Source: Paracoccaceae bacterium
GTDB taxonomy: Bacteria; Pseudomonadota; Alphaproteobacteria; Rhodobacterales; Rhodobacteraceae
DNA: 8,627 nt
NCBI GenBank assembly: GCA_013214715.1
Contig: JABSSB010000183.1
Span: 1-8,627, forward strand
Direction of reading: 5' to 3'
The translations under genes and the position numbers were made by a program. The notes under the pieces were generated by a model. It did no database searches, was not told the DNA's origin, and saw only the letters and a list, made by a program, of their open reading frames with translations. This document shows positions 1 to 7,222 of this stretch, one piece after another (position 1 is the stretch's first letter; every line of letters begins with the position of its first letter).

Positions 1-218
1 GGCAGCGCGTCGTGCTTGGCCTGATAGGGCACAAACAGCTCGGGGATGTCATAACCTCCCCAAGTGAAAAACGTGGCCTGGTCGCCCGAGGCCATCGCCC
101 GGCGCGATGCTGCCGGCATCGTTGCGACGGCCACCCCGGCGGCCAGCAATCCTTTGGTAAAAGCGCGGCGGCTTAGCTTGCCTTCGCGCATTGAGCCCAG
201 CTGATCAACAACATCCAT
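1..218 (-). CDS. Polyamine-type ABC transporter substrate-binding protein, N-terminal fragment (Tat-exported)
   Basis: This is the first 72 codons of a gene that runs off the left edge. The product starts MDVVDQLGSM and has a twin-arginine export signal: SRRAFTK at residues 16-22, then a hydrophobic stretch (GLLAAGVAVATM) and a small-residue region ending near AMA. The mature start, with TFFTWGGYDIPELF, is typical of PotD/PotF-like periplasmic proteins that bind spermidine, putrescine or related cationic amines for an ABC importer. The ATG at 218 follows a GGGAG Shine-Dalgarno element about 12 bases upstream. The gene is divergent from the cupin gene, and the spacer between them holds a palindromic operator. 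Family membership is well supported. The ligand is not: such proteins in marine bacteria often bind other amines, and the binding pocket lies outside the window. Confidence 0.82.
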   Translation of the reverse strand, partial: MDVVDQLGSMREGKLSRRAFTKGLLAAGVAVATMPAASRRAMASGDQATFFTWGGYDIPELFVPYQAKHDAL

Positions 219-342
219 TGGTCTTCGTCTCCCTGTGTATCTTGCCCGCGCTCCCCCGCGCTGGCCGTTTTGATATCCGGTCTCCGGCCCCACACCGGGC
301 GCGCCCAAACCGGTCAATAATCTGGCACGATGGGCACGCGAT

Positions 343-364
343 TGACTGAATGATCATTCAATCA
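343..364. promoter_or_regulatory. Palindromic operator, copy 1
   Basis: A 22-base inverted repeat with half-sites TGACTGAATG and CATTCAATCA around a central AT. The half-sites match as reverse complements at 9 of 10 positions. It lies between the divergent binding-protein gene (start 218) and cupin gene (start 468). A TTGACT hexamer at 342-347 resembles a -35 element and overlaps the site, so a bound protein could block transcription; no convincing -10 follows it. The same half-sites recur at 3031-3052. Size and symmetry fit a TetR-type dimeric repressor, and the core resembles BetI-like sites. The regulator family is inference. Confidence 0.8.
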
Positions 365-467
365 TTGTTGTTGAAGCCGAATCGAGTCAAGTGTTTTGGA
401 GAATTGGCAGCCGGGCTTGTTGGCGGATGCCCGATCGTTCAGCAGGGTTTTGCACTGGAGAAAATGC

Positions 468-1217
468 ATGTCTCACAAGGTTATCAGATTCGAACCAGAG
501 GGTCCTGATGGACTCAAACCAATGACGTTAAGCGCCGATGACTTTCACGTGATGCCCGAAGAACAGACGCTTCATGTCTATTTCGAAGACAAAGATCTGG
601 GGATGAGCGCGGGCGTCTGGACCACGACCTCTATGCAGGAAGCCTTTGGGCCTTATCCGGGTGATGAGTTCATTCTTGTCTTGGATGGTCAGTTCAGGAT
701 GCTGGATGCCTCCGGCGATGGTGTTCCGGCGACTAAAGGACAATGCGTCCTGTTTCGCAACGGCATCCCGGTCAGTTGGAAACAGGATGGGTTTCTAAAG
801 AAATTCTATATCACCTACATGGACCCTTTGGCCGAGGTGCCGCAGATCGACAGTGCAGATGGTGGCGTACTGACGATGGATCCTGGCATCGCGCTGACAG
901 AAGCGGACGCGATGCTGGAGCATCCCGGACAACGCGATCGTGTGCTGATGACCAACGCGCATGGCAATATGGAAATGGGCATCTGGGACACCGAGGCCAT
1001 GCAAACCGAGATGGCTCCCTTCCCCTGGCATGAATTTGCCGTTGTGCAGGAAGGAGAGGTCACAATCAGCGAGCCGGGCGGCCTGTCGCAGACATTTGTG
1101 GCGGGGGATGTGTTTTTCATTCCCGAAGGCACGGTATGCAGCTGGTCGGTGCCAAACTATCTGCGTAAATACTATGCCACGTTGGACCCGAAGATAAGGC
1201 CCGGCACAAAAGGTTAG
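468..1217 (+). CDS. Tandem-cupin protein (Cupin_3/DUF861-like bicupin)
   Basis: A 249-residue protein with two cupin folds, at about residues 45-120 and 165-240. The first holds GPYPGDEFILVLDGQFRM. The second holds APFPWHEFAVVQEGEVTI, then AGDVFFIPEGTVCSW and a closing VPNYLRKYYATLD. This arrangement resembles the Cupin_3 family, which includes ureidoglycine aminohydrolase-like bicupins and EutQ-like proteins. The first domain has no His at the usual metal site and the second shows only H188/E189, so classical metal catalysis is doubtful; ligand binding or isomerisation is possible. The ATG at 468 was chosen because TGGAG lies 7 bases upstream and the conserved-looking sequence starts there; a longer form from a TTG at 396 has little support. 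It is the only gene here ending in TAG. It lies downstream of operator copy 1 and converges on the gene ending at 1230, 12 bases away. Confidence 0.75.
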   Translation: MSHKVIRFEPEGPDGLKPMTLSADDFHVMPEEQTLHVYFEDKDLGMSAGVWTTTSMQEAFGPYPGDEFILVLDGQFRMLDASGDGVPATKGQCVLFRNGIPVSWKQDGFLKKFYITYMDPLAEVPQIDSADGGVLTMDPGIALTEADAMLEHPGQRDRVLMTNAHGNMEMGIWDTEAMQTEMAPFPWHEFAVVQEGEVTISEPGGLSQTFVAGDVFFIPEGTVCSWSVPNYLRKYYATLDPKIRPGTKG

Positions 1218-1229
1218 CGCCTTCGGAGG

Positions 1230-1562
1230 TCAGTCGCTTTCGCCCCAATAGGTGAACACAGCATCGCGGACCGAGGCCAGAACCGCCACATGCGCTTTGG
1301 CCGCGTCACCCTTCCGGCTTTCCAGCTGATCCCACGCCAGATCAGCCTGATCGGTGTCGCGAAACTCGATCAGCGCAATAAAGCTGTGGCTCCGATCTTC
1401 ATCCGTGTCATAGCCACTGGGCTTTTGACGCTGCATCGGCGGGCTGACCCTTTCGGCCAGACCTTCGCCGATCAGATGCGAAGCAAATTCCGACCACACA
1501 GCGAAAAAATGCGCAGGCTCAAGCCCCGGCTTCAGATCAAACTGATTGACGAGGAGGCGCAT
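1230..1562 (-). CDS. Small alpha/beta protein of unknown function (dimeric alpha-beta-barrel-like)
   Basis: A 110-residue soluble protein, last gene of the methyltransferase operon. Its start lies 9 bases after the acetyltransferase stop, and GAGAGG 6 bases before the ATG serves as ribosome-binding site. The pattern is an N-terminal strand (RLLVNQFDLKPG), a helix rich in aromatic residues (HFFAVWSEFASHLIGEGL), a strand (HSFIALIEFRD), another helix, and a closing strand with VRDAVFTYWGE. This fits a ferredoxin-like fold as in small dimeric alpha-beta-barrel proteins, and is faintly reminiscent of DUF6614-type proteins. No catalytic motif, signal peptide or membrane segment is visible. Function is unknown; the operon position suggests a role with the methyltransferase or acetyltransferase. 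Confidence 0.7.
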   Translation of the reverse strand: MRLLVNQFDLKPGLEPAHFFAVWSEFASHLIGEGLAERVSPPMQRQKPSGYDTDEDRSHSFIALIEFRDTDQADLAWDQLESRKGDAAKAHVAVLASVRDAVFTYWGESD

Positions 1563-1571
1563 GGTGACCTC

Positions 1572-2165
1572 TCATCCTGTCCGGCGGTTTTGCCACCGCT
1601 CTTTCGACAATACGAACCAGGATACATCATCCCAGCCATAGGCGCGGCGCAGGCCAATCGGTTGCATGCCGCATTTTTCCAGAACGGCCTGTGACCGTCG
1701 GTTATCCGGATCAGTGGTTGCCACGACCTGCGTCAAGCGGGTTTGTTCAAACGCAAATTGCAACAACCTGGCACAGATTTCCGTGGCAAATCCTTGCCCC
1801 CATGCCTCGCGTCGCAACAGATAGCCAACCTCGATCTGCCCGTCCGGATAGCGCGCCATGTCCATCGCATCCCAATCTACATCGTCGTCTATGGGTACGG
1901 GCGTCAGAACGCATGTGGCAAAACCTTCGGCCGCGCCCTTGTGGCGGGCGACCCAGATACCGAACCGCCCGCCAGCCGCGCGGCGGGTCACCAATGGCAT
2001 TTCTTGTCGTACCGCGTCAGGCGTCATCGGATCGGACACGTACTTCATGACGTCCGGATCACATAAAAGAGCTGTCGACAGCTCGACATCATCGATGGTC
2101 AAGGGACTGATCCACAGCCGCTTTGTTTCCAGCATCAGCGATGCCTGCGGCAGTGGCGCGATCAT
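1572..2165 (-). CDS. GNAT-family N-acetyltransferase (RimJ/RimL-like)
   Basis: A 197-residue acetyltransferase that would transfer an acetyl group from acetyl-CoA to an amine or a protein N-terminus. The N-terminal ETKRLWISPLTIDD at residues 13-26 is typical of the Acetyltransf_3 (RimJ/RimL) branch. The acetyl-CoA pyrophosphate loop is visible as RREAWGQGFATE (118-129), and the C-terminal part has N155 and SQAVLEKCGM (158-167), the usual motif B. The start at 2165 was chosen because its ATG overlaps the methyltransferase TGA as ATGA, the sign of translational coupling, and because the extra 11 residues from a TTG at 2198 lie inside the upstream gene. The acceptor substrate is unknown. The operon setting may suggest an amine tied to the methyltransferase product, but housekeeping or detoxification roles are equally possible. 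Confidence 0.85.
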   Translation of the reverse strand: MIAPLPQASLMLETKRLWISPLTIDDVELSTALLCDPDVMKYVSDPMTPDAVRQEMPLVTRRAAGGRFGIWVARHKGAAEGFATCVLTPVPIDDDVDWDAMDMARYPDGQIEVGYLLRREAWGQGFATEICARLLQFAFEQTRLTQVVATTDPDNRRSQAVLEKCGMQPIGLRRAYGWDDVSWFVLSKERWQNRRTG

Positions 2166-2941
2166 GTGGGTTTGCGGCCCCGGATGTGATGGGGGCAATG
2201 CTCACCCGACGTCATAACCGGCTGCATGGCGGTCCAGATCTCGATCTGGTGGTCGATGAATTCCGCCCCGTGGCGCCCTTGCCATTTTGCCCGGTTTGGC
2301 CCTGACAATTCGGCCAGTTCCGCGGCTGAGACCTCCGCATACCACGGATTGCGGTTGACCAACTCGACCGCTTCGAACCCTGCATCCTCCATCGCCGCGC
2401 GGTATTTTGATGGTGACGCCATTGCAAATTCCAGCGCTTCCATCTTCAGGTAATGCGCCATCTCTGGCGTGGGCGCGTCGTCATGCGAGATGAGCCAGTC
2501 CGAAGCTGCAAACATCCCGCCGGGCTTCAGCACCCTGAACGATTCAGCAGCCATCGCTGCCTTGTCGGGGATATGGATGATCGAGTCCTTGGAAAACACG
2601 ACATCAAAGCGGTCCGCGTCAAACGGAAACGGACCGGGTGTGACCTTGGTGATCGTGATGCGGTCGGTCAGGCCTGCGGCTGCGGCACGGGTTCGGGCGG
2701 CATTGCAGACAGGGTCTTCGACATCGATCCCGGTCACATGCGCCGCGTCATAGCGATCGACCAGCAGACAGGCAATCGCGCCTGAGCCACAGCCTATATC
2801 CAGAATGGTCTTGCCCGCCATGTCTACGCCATCAAGCACGCGCCCAACCTCGTCTGCACCGCCAGGGGACAGGAAGCCTTCGCCCCAGAGATCTTCGAGA
2901 AAGTCGATATGTGACTGATCATAAAGGTCTTCGTCGGACAT
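2162..2941 (-). CDS. Class I SAM-dependent methyltransferase, phosphoethanolamine N-methyltransferase-like
   Basis: A 259-residue cytosolic methyltransferase. Motif I (ILDIGCGSG, residues 46-54) binds S-adenosylmethionine, D73 in GIDVED is the acidic residue for the ribose, and FDVVFSKDSIIHI (112-124) with VLKPGG (137-142) complete the Rossmann core. The stretch from SKDSIIHIPDKAAM through TPEMAHYLKM to the DAGFEAVEL segment closely recalls plant and nematode phosphoethanolamine N-methyltransferases, so a small-amine N-methyltransferase is the best guess; glycine or sarcosine N-methylation is an alternative. The tail has a Cys/His cluster (GEHCPHH). The ATG at 2941 was chosen for its strong GGAAGGA ribosome-binding site; an upstream ATT start at 3049 would begin inside the operator. 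It is first of three genes, overlaps the next by four bases, and is divergent from the demethylase gene. Confidence 0.82.
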   Translation of the reverse strand: MSDEDLYDQSHIDFLEDLWGEGFLSPGGADEVGRVLDGVDMAGKTILDIGCGSGAIACLLVDRYDAAHVTGIDVEDPVCNAARTRAAAAGLTDRITITKVTPGPFPFDADRFDVVFSKDSIIHIPDKAAMAAESFRVLKPGGMFAASDWLISHDDAPTPEMAHYLKMEALEFAMASPSKYRAAMEDAGFEAVELVNRNPWYAEVSAAELAELSGPNRAKWQGRHGAEFIDHQIEIWTAMQPVMTSGEHCPHHIRGRKPT

Positions 2942-2945
2942 GTTG

Positions 2946-2952
2946 TCCTTCC
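2946..2952 (-). promoter_or_regulatory. Ribosome-binding site deciding the methyltransferase start
   Basis: On the minus strand this reads GGAAGGA, four bases before the ATG at 2941, in a purine-rich run. It is a near-consensus Shine-Dalgarno element and the main reason for choosing this start over the longer open frame. Confidence 0.75.
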
Positions 2953-3030
2953 CTCCCCATCTGACCCATGCACCCCACATGGCAAGCGCTCCAAACTTCC
3001 TGCCGCATGGGGTGCCGGGTTCTTCTTCCC

Positions 3031-3052
3031 TGACTGAATGTGCATTCAATCA
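3031..3052. promoter_or_regulatory. Palindromic operator, copy 2
   Basis: Half-sites TGACTGAATG and CATTCAATCA surround a central TG. It is identical to the site at 343-364 in 20 of 22 positions, differing only in the two central bases. It lies in the 170-base divergent spacer between the methyltransferase operon (start 2941) and the FAD/GcvT demethylase gene (start 3112), 59 bases before the latter. A single dimeric regulator probably controls both directions. No clear -10/-35 pair could be picked out around it. Confidence 0.82.
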
Positions 3053-3067
3053 GTTGAAGAGGCAACA

Positions 3068-3085
3068 CCTGACTGCTAGGTCAGG
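3068..3085. repeat. Small inverted repeat in the demethylase leader
   Basis: CCTGAC and GTCAGG are exact reverse complements separated by six bases (TGCTAG), 26 bases before the demethylase ATG. It could be a small leader hairpin or a secondary protein-binding site. Six-base arms may also arise by chance, so the functional call is weak. Confidence 0.35.
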
Positions 3086-3111
3086 CGTAGAATCCGGGAA
3101 AGGGCCAGTCT

Positions 3112-5571
3112 ATGTCGCAAACGCTGCCACAACACGCACAAACTGTAATCATCGGGGGCGGATCGATTGGTACCAACACTGCCTATCACCTGACCAAGCT
3201 GGGGCATTCGGATGTTGTCGTGCTCGAACAGGGGCAACTTACATCCGGCACGACATGGCACGCCGCAGGTCTGATTGTGGCTGGTCTGCTGAAATCAGAG
3301 GCGGAATGCGCCATCTACACCCATGGGCGCGACCTATACGCCAACTTGGAAAAGGAAACCGGGGTGCCGACCGGGTTTCGCGATGTTGGCTATCTGCAAA
3401 TCGCTAATAATGACGAACGCGTGCATGAAATGCGCCGCATCGCGCCCTTCATGCAGCGCTTTGGGATCAATTGCTATGAAATCTCGCCACAAGAGGCGCA
3501 GGATTTGTTTCCCATCGGGGATCTGTCGGATGTAAAAGGTGCCTTCTACATCCCCGAAGACGGTCGCGCGAACCCGGTTGATGTCACCATGTCGCTGGCC
3601 AAAGGGGCACGAATGGGCGGTGCGCGGATTTTCGAAGGCGTGCGCGTGACCGAGATCATGGCCCAGAACGGCACCGCCTCCGGCGTGCGTACGCAGGATG
3701 GTCAGACAATCATGGCTGAAAACGTCGTGATCTGTGGGGGCATGTGGTCGCGGCAGCTGGGGCAGGCGCATGGGATCAACCTGCCGCTTCAGGCGGCAGA
3801 ACACTACTATCTGATCACCGAATCCATTCCTGGCCTGCCGCGCGATTTGCCAGTGCTGGAAGACCCTTCGACTTACACCTATTACCGCGAAGAGGTAGGC
3901 GGGATGATGCTGGGTCTGTTTGAACCCGGCGCGGCGGCATGGAAACTCGACGGGATTCCCGATGATTTCCAGTTTGGCGAGATCGAACCTGATTGGGATC
4001 GTGTCGGGCCGGATCTGGAAAAAGCCTATTCCCGCGTTCCCGACACCATGAATTACGGGGTCAAAAAGCTGTTTTGCGGGCCGGAAAGCTTTACGCCCGA
4101 TCTGGCACCTCTGGTCGGGCCGACGCCCGAGCTACGCAATTGCTGGGTGGCTTGCGGGATGAATTCGCTCGGCATTCTGAATGGGGCGGGCACAGGAATG
4201 GTGCTGGCCCATTGGATCGTGGACGGTCTGCCGCCAATTGATGTCACAGGCATCAACGTCAATCGTTTCTCAAGGTCCGAGGCCACGCCCGCCTTCCGTC
4301 GTGACCGCACGCCGGAACTTCTGGGCAAGCTGTTTGGGCAGCATTTTCACAACGAAAACTACAAGACTGCGCGCAATGTAAAGCAATCGGTGCTTTATGA
4401 CCGGCTCAAGGCCGCCGGCGCGCATTTTGGAGAAGGCAACGGGTGGGAAGCGCCGGAATGGTTCGCGCCTACGCCCGCGCACGCCAAGGTCGAAACATAC
4501 AGCTGGTTCCGCCAGAACTGGTTCGATTGGCATGCCGAAGAGCATCGCGCCGCCCGCGAAGACGTGATCGTGATGGATATGACCTCGATGTCGTGTTTCT
4601 TGGTGCAGGGGCGCGATGCCTGTGCGCTGCTAAGCCGCCTGTCCTGTAACGAGATTGATGTGGAACCGGGCAGGGTGGTCTATACCGCATGGACCAATGA
4701 AGAAGGCGGGTTTGAGGCTGACCTGACGGTCACACGGCTGGGACAGGACAAGTTCATGGTGGTGGTGGGCGAAAACTCGCACGGCCATACAGAGATGCGT
4801 CTGCGGCGGCATATCGGGGCGGATGAGTTTGTCACCGTGACCGACGTCACTGCTGGGCGGGCGCAAATCAATGTGCATGGTCCGAAATCGCGGGATTTGC
4901 TGGGCCGGATTTCTGGGGCCGATCTGTCGAATGAGGCCTTCCCCTTCATGACCGCGCAGCAGATTGACGTAGGTTATGCTGATGTCCTCGCGATGCGCGT
5001 GACCTTCATCGGGGAACTGGGTTGGGAGCTTCACGTGCCTGCCACACAGGCCGTGCAGGTCTATGATCTGATCAAAGAGGCAGGGGCCGATCTGGGGCTG
5101 CGCGATGCGGGCATGCAGACATTGAATTCACTGCGTCTGGAAAAGGCCTATCGCGATTTCGGCATCGATGTGGACAATACCGACAACCCGATCGAAGCCG
5201 GACTGGGTTTTGCTGTGAAGCTCGATAAACCCGGCGGGTTCATCGGGCGCGACGCGCTGGCCGCGATCAAGGCGCAATGCACGCCAAAGACGCGGATGCT
5301 GCAATTCCTGCTGAAAGACGCCGAACCACTGATGTATGGCAATGAATTGATCTATCTGGATGGCCAGCAGGTTGGGTATATTCAGGTCGGAGGCTATGGG
5401 CATTCCCTTGGCGGCGCTGTGGGCATCGGGTTCGCGGAGTTGGAGGAACCTTTGACCGCCGATATTGTCACTACCGGTCAGTGGGAGATCGAAATCGCCG
5501 GGGATCGCGTGGCGGCGATTGCCTCGCTCAAACCACTTTACGATCCCAAGATGGAGAAAGTGCGGGCCTGA
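3112..5571 (+). CDS. FAD-dependent oxidoreductase/GcvT fusion, dimethylglycine/sarcosine dehydrogenase family
   Basis: An 819-residue cytosolic enzyme expected to oxidise an N-methyl group of a small amine and pass the one-carbon unit to tetrahydrofolate. The FAD (DAO) domain starts with VIIGGGSIG (12-20). TSGTTWHAAGL (44-54) contains H50, the position that carries covalently bound FAD in dimethylglycine and sarcosine dehydrogenases. H231/Y232 and Y257/Y258 lie in the expected active-site segment. A central FAO_M-like linker runs to about 450, then a GcvT folate domain with EGGFEADLTVTRL (D536), TFIGELGWELHVP (631-643) and LRLEKAYRDFG (674-684), and a GcvT C-terminal domain (about 720-815). 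Length matches the family. AAAGGG upstream serves as ribosome-binding site. Its promoter region carries operator copy 2. Roseobacters have many paralogues of this family, so the substrate (dimethylglycine, sarcosine, another N-methyl amino acid or amine) is not settled. Confidence 0.88.
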   Translation: MSQTLPQHAQTVIIGGGSIGTNTAYHLTKLGHSDVVVLEQGQLTSGTTWHAAGLIVAGLLKSEAECAIYTHGRDLYANLEKETGVPTGFRDVGYLQIANNDERVHEMRRIAPFMQRFGINCYEISPQEAQDLFPIGDLSDVKGAFYIPEDGRANPVDVTMSLAKGARMGGARIFEGVRVTEIMAQNGTASGVRTQDGQTIMAENVVICGGMWSRQLGQAHGINLPLQAAEHYYLITESIPGLPRDLPVLEDPSTYTYYREEVGGMMLGLFEPGAAAWKLDGIPDDFQFGEIEPDWDRVGPDLEKAYSRVPDTMNYGVKKLFCGPESFTPDLAPLVGPTPELRNCWVACGMNSLGILNGAGTGMVLAHWIVDGLPPIDVTGINVNRFSRSEATPAFRRDRTPELLGKLFGQHFHNENYKTARNVKQSVLYDRLKAAGAHFGEGNGWEAPEWFAPTPAHAKVETYSWFRQNWFDWHAEEHRAAREDVIVMDMTSMSCFLVQGRDACALLSRLSCNEIDVEPGRVVYTAWTNEEGGFEADLTVTRLGQDKFMVVVGENSHGHTEMRLRRHIGADEFVTVTDVTAGRAQINVHGPKSRDLLGRISGADLSNEAFPFMTAQQIDVGYADVLAMRVTFIGELGWELHVPATQAVQVYDLIKEAGADLGLRDAGMQTLNSLRLEKAYRDFGIDVDNTDNPIEAGLGFAVKLDKPGGFIGRDALAAIKAQCTPKTRMLQFLLKDAEPLMYGNELIYLDGQQVGYIQVGGYGHSLGGAVGIGFAELEEPLTADIVTTGQWEIEIAGDRVAAIASLKPLYDPKMEKVRA

Positions 5572-5589
5572 CCGTCCTGCCTCCGATCA

Positions 5590-7149
5590 TCAAGGCGCGG
5601 CGCAAGGCAGTTCAATCAGCGACGGTCCGTCGCTGGCTATGCCGTGTGCCAAGGCTTTGACAAAACCATCCATGCCGTCGACTCGTGTCGCAGGCACGCC
5701 GTGCCCTTTGGCCAGCGCGACCCAGTCGAGCGTTGGGTTTTCCACGTCAAACATGGCCTGTGCATTCTGGCCATAGGAGTCCACCCCGACATTGGTCAGC
5801 TCATCACGCAGGATCTGATAGCCGCGATTTGCAAAGACGATGACGGTCACATCCAGTTGCTGGCGCGCCATAGTCCAGAGCGATTGCAGCGTATACATGG
5901 CCGAGCCATCACCCGACAGGGCAATCACCTTGCGGTCCGGGCAGGCAATCGCAGCGCCGGTCGCGCAGGGTAGGGCCAGACCAATCGCTCCGCCTGTTCC
6001 GGCGAGGACATCATGCGGACGCGCCGTGGCCGTTGGCGGCATGACGTGAAAGCCTGAGGTCACGGATTCATTGCACAGGATCGCGTTTTCGGGGATCAGC
6101 GCCGCCAGCGCCTGCCCGACCTTTGGCAATGTGATCTCTCCTTCCGGCAAATCGGGCAGGGCAAGGTCATAGGTCGGATATGCGGTGGTTGCGGCCACGC
6201 CGACCACGTCTGCAAGCGCGCGCAAGGTCCAGCCAATATCGTCATTCGGGGCACAAAGGGATGTGACCGCGCAGTCTGCAGGCTCTGGCGTGCTGGGTTT
6301 ACCGGGATAGGCGAAAAACGCCACTGGTCGATCTGTGCCGATGAGCGTCAGGGAGGTCAAATCCTTCATCTGCTGGATTTTCGGATCCACCGGGTAGACC
6401 AGTTGCGTGAGCTTCGCAGTGCCAGCCCCTTTGGCGATGCGCGGGATCAAGGTATCGACAATCAATCGACATCCCGTCGCCGCGGCAATCTGCGCGGCCA
6501 AGACGCGCAGCTCTCCAAACAGGGCGGACCCGCCGATCATAAGCGCTGCGCCTCGCGTTTTGAGGCGTGCAGCGGCAGCCTCGACCGCTTCGGCATTGGG
6601 ATGATGCATATCGGCCGGGGGCGGTGCGGTTTCGATCCGTTCAGGCGCTGCGTCCCAGGCGGCATTGGCGGGCAAGACCAGCGTGGCCAATTGCCCGTTT
6701 GCCGATCGCGCGGCGCGCACCGCCTGGGCCCCCAGTGCCGCAACCGACGCAGAATCTCCGGCGACATGGGTCCAGTGGCTGACAGCTTGACTAATGCCTT
6801 GAATGTCGCCCTTCAAAGGACTTTCATACCGTAAATGATGCGTGGCGTGATCCCCCACCACATTCACAATGCCGGACCTGGCCTTGCGAGCGTTATGCAG
6901 ATTGGCAAACGCATTGCCAAAGCCCGGCGCCAGATGCAGCAGCGTGCCCGCCACATCGCGTTTCATGCGGAAATAGCCATCCGCGGCGCCGGTTGTGCCG
7001 CCTTCGAACAGGCACAGCACGCAGGTCATCTCGGGGTATTCGTCAAGGGCAGCGACAAAATGCATCTCGGACGTGCCGGGATTGGCAAAAACCGTATCCA
7101 CGCCTGACGCCAGAAACGTTGTGACCAGATTGCGCGCGCCGTTGGACAT
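5590..7149 (-). CDS. Thiamine-diphosphate-dependent enzyme, benzoylformate decarboxylase/acetolactate synthase-like
   Basis: A 519-residue enzyme with the three domains of the decarboxylase/acetolactate synthase superfamily. The N-terminal pyrimidine-binding domain has NPGTSEMHF (23-31), the catalytic Glu (E49 in CLFEGGTTGAADGY) and H72 in LLHLAPGFGNA, in the places held by S26, E47 and H70 of benzoylformate decarboxylase. The central domain spans about 185-325. The C-terminal domain has the ThDP/Mg motif GDGSAMYTLQ (413-422) closing at N441. Automatic annotation would probably say acetolactate synthase large subunit, but the length, lack of a regulatory subunit and lack of biosynthetic neighbours favour a catabolic 2-oxo-acid decarboxylase or carboligase. 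GGGGGG upstream may be the ribosome-binding site. It follows the HD gene by 73 bases in the same direction and converges on the demethylase gene with an 18-base gap. Confidence 0.8.
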   Translation of the reverse strand: MSNGARNLVTTFLASGVDTVFANPGTSEMHFVAALDEYPEMTCVLCLFEGGTTGAADGYFRMKRDVAGTLLHLAPGFGNAFANLHNARKARSGIVNVVGDHATHHLRYESPLKGDIQGISQAVSHWTHVAGDSASVAALGAQAVRAARSANGQLATLVLPANAAWDAAPERIETAPPPADMHHPNAEAVEAAAARLKTRGAALMIGGSALFGELRVLAAQIAAATGCRLIVDTLIPRIAKGAGTAKLTQLVYPVDPKIQQMKDLTSLTLIGTDRPVAFFAYPGKPSTPEPADCAVTSLCAPNDDIGWTLRALADVVGVAATTAYPTYDLALPDLPEGEITLPKVGQALAALIPENAILCNESVTSGFHVMPPTATARPHDVLAGTGGAIGLALPCATGAAIACPDRKVIALSGDGSAMYTLQSLWTMARQQLDVTVIVFANRGYQILRDELTNVGVDSYGQNAQAMFDVENPTLDWVALAKGHGVPATRVDGMDGFVKALAHGIASDGPSLIELPCAAP

Positions 7150-7222
7150 GGCGCCCCCCTTTAAACGATTGCCTTGGCACGACCTTAGCGGGCCGCCCTA
7201 AGCCTGTCAGCGGGGCTGTGCA

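Noticed and set aside
396..467. Longer cupin start at the TTG at 396
   Set aside because: The extra 24 residues look unlike a cupin N-terminus, and the ATG at 468 has a better-placed ribosome-binding site.
2942..3049. Longer methyltransferase start upstream of 2941
   Set aside because: It would use an ATT codon inside the operator, while the ATG at 2941 has a near-consensus ribosome-binding site.
3334..5403. Antisense and alternate-frame open frames within the demethylase gene
   Set aside because: They are shadow frames of a high-GC gene, with arginine-rich low-information translations and no recognisable family.
5572..5589. Terminator between the convergent demethylase and ThDP genes
   Set aside because: The 18-base gap has no hairpin or T-run.
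7184..7202. Imperfect inverted repeat (CTTAG ... CTAAG) between the HD and ThDP genes as a terminator
   Set aside because: The stem has central mismatches and no T-run follows in the direction of transcription. The 73-base gap fits a shared transcript.
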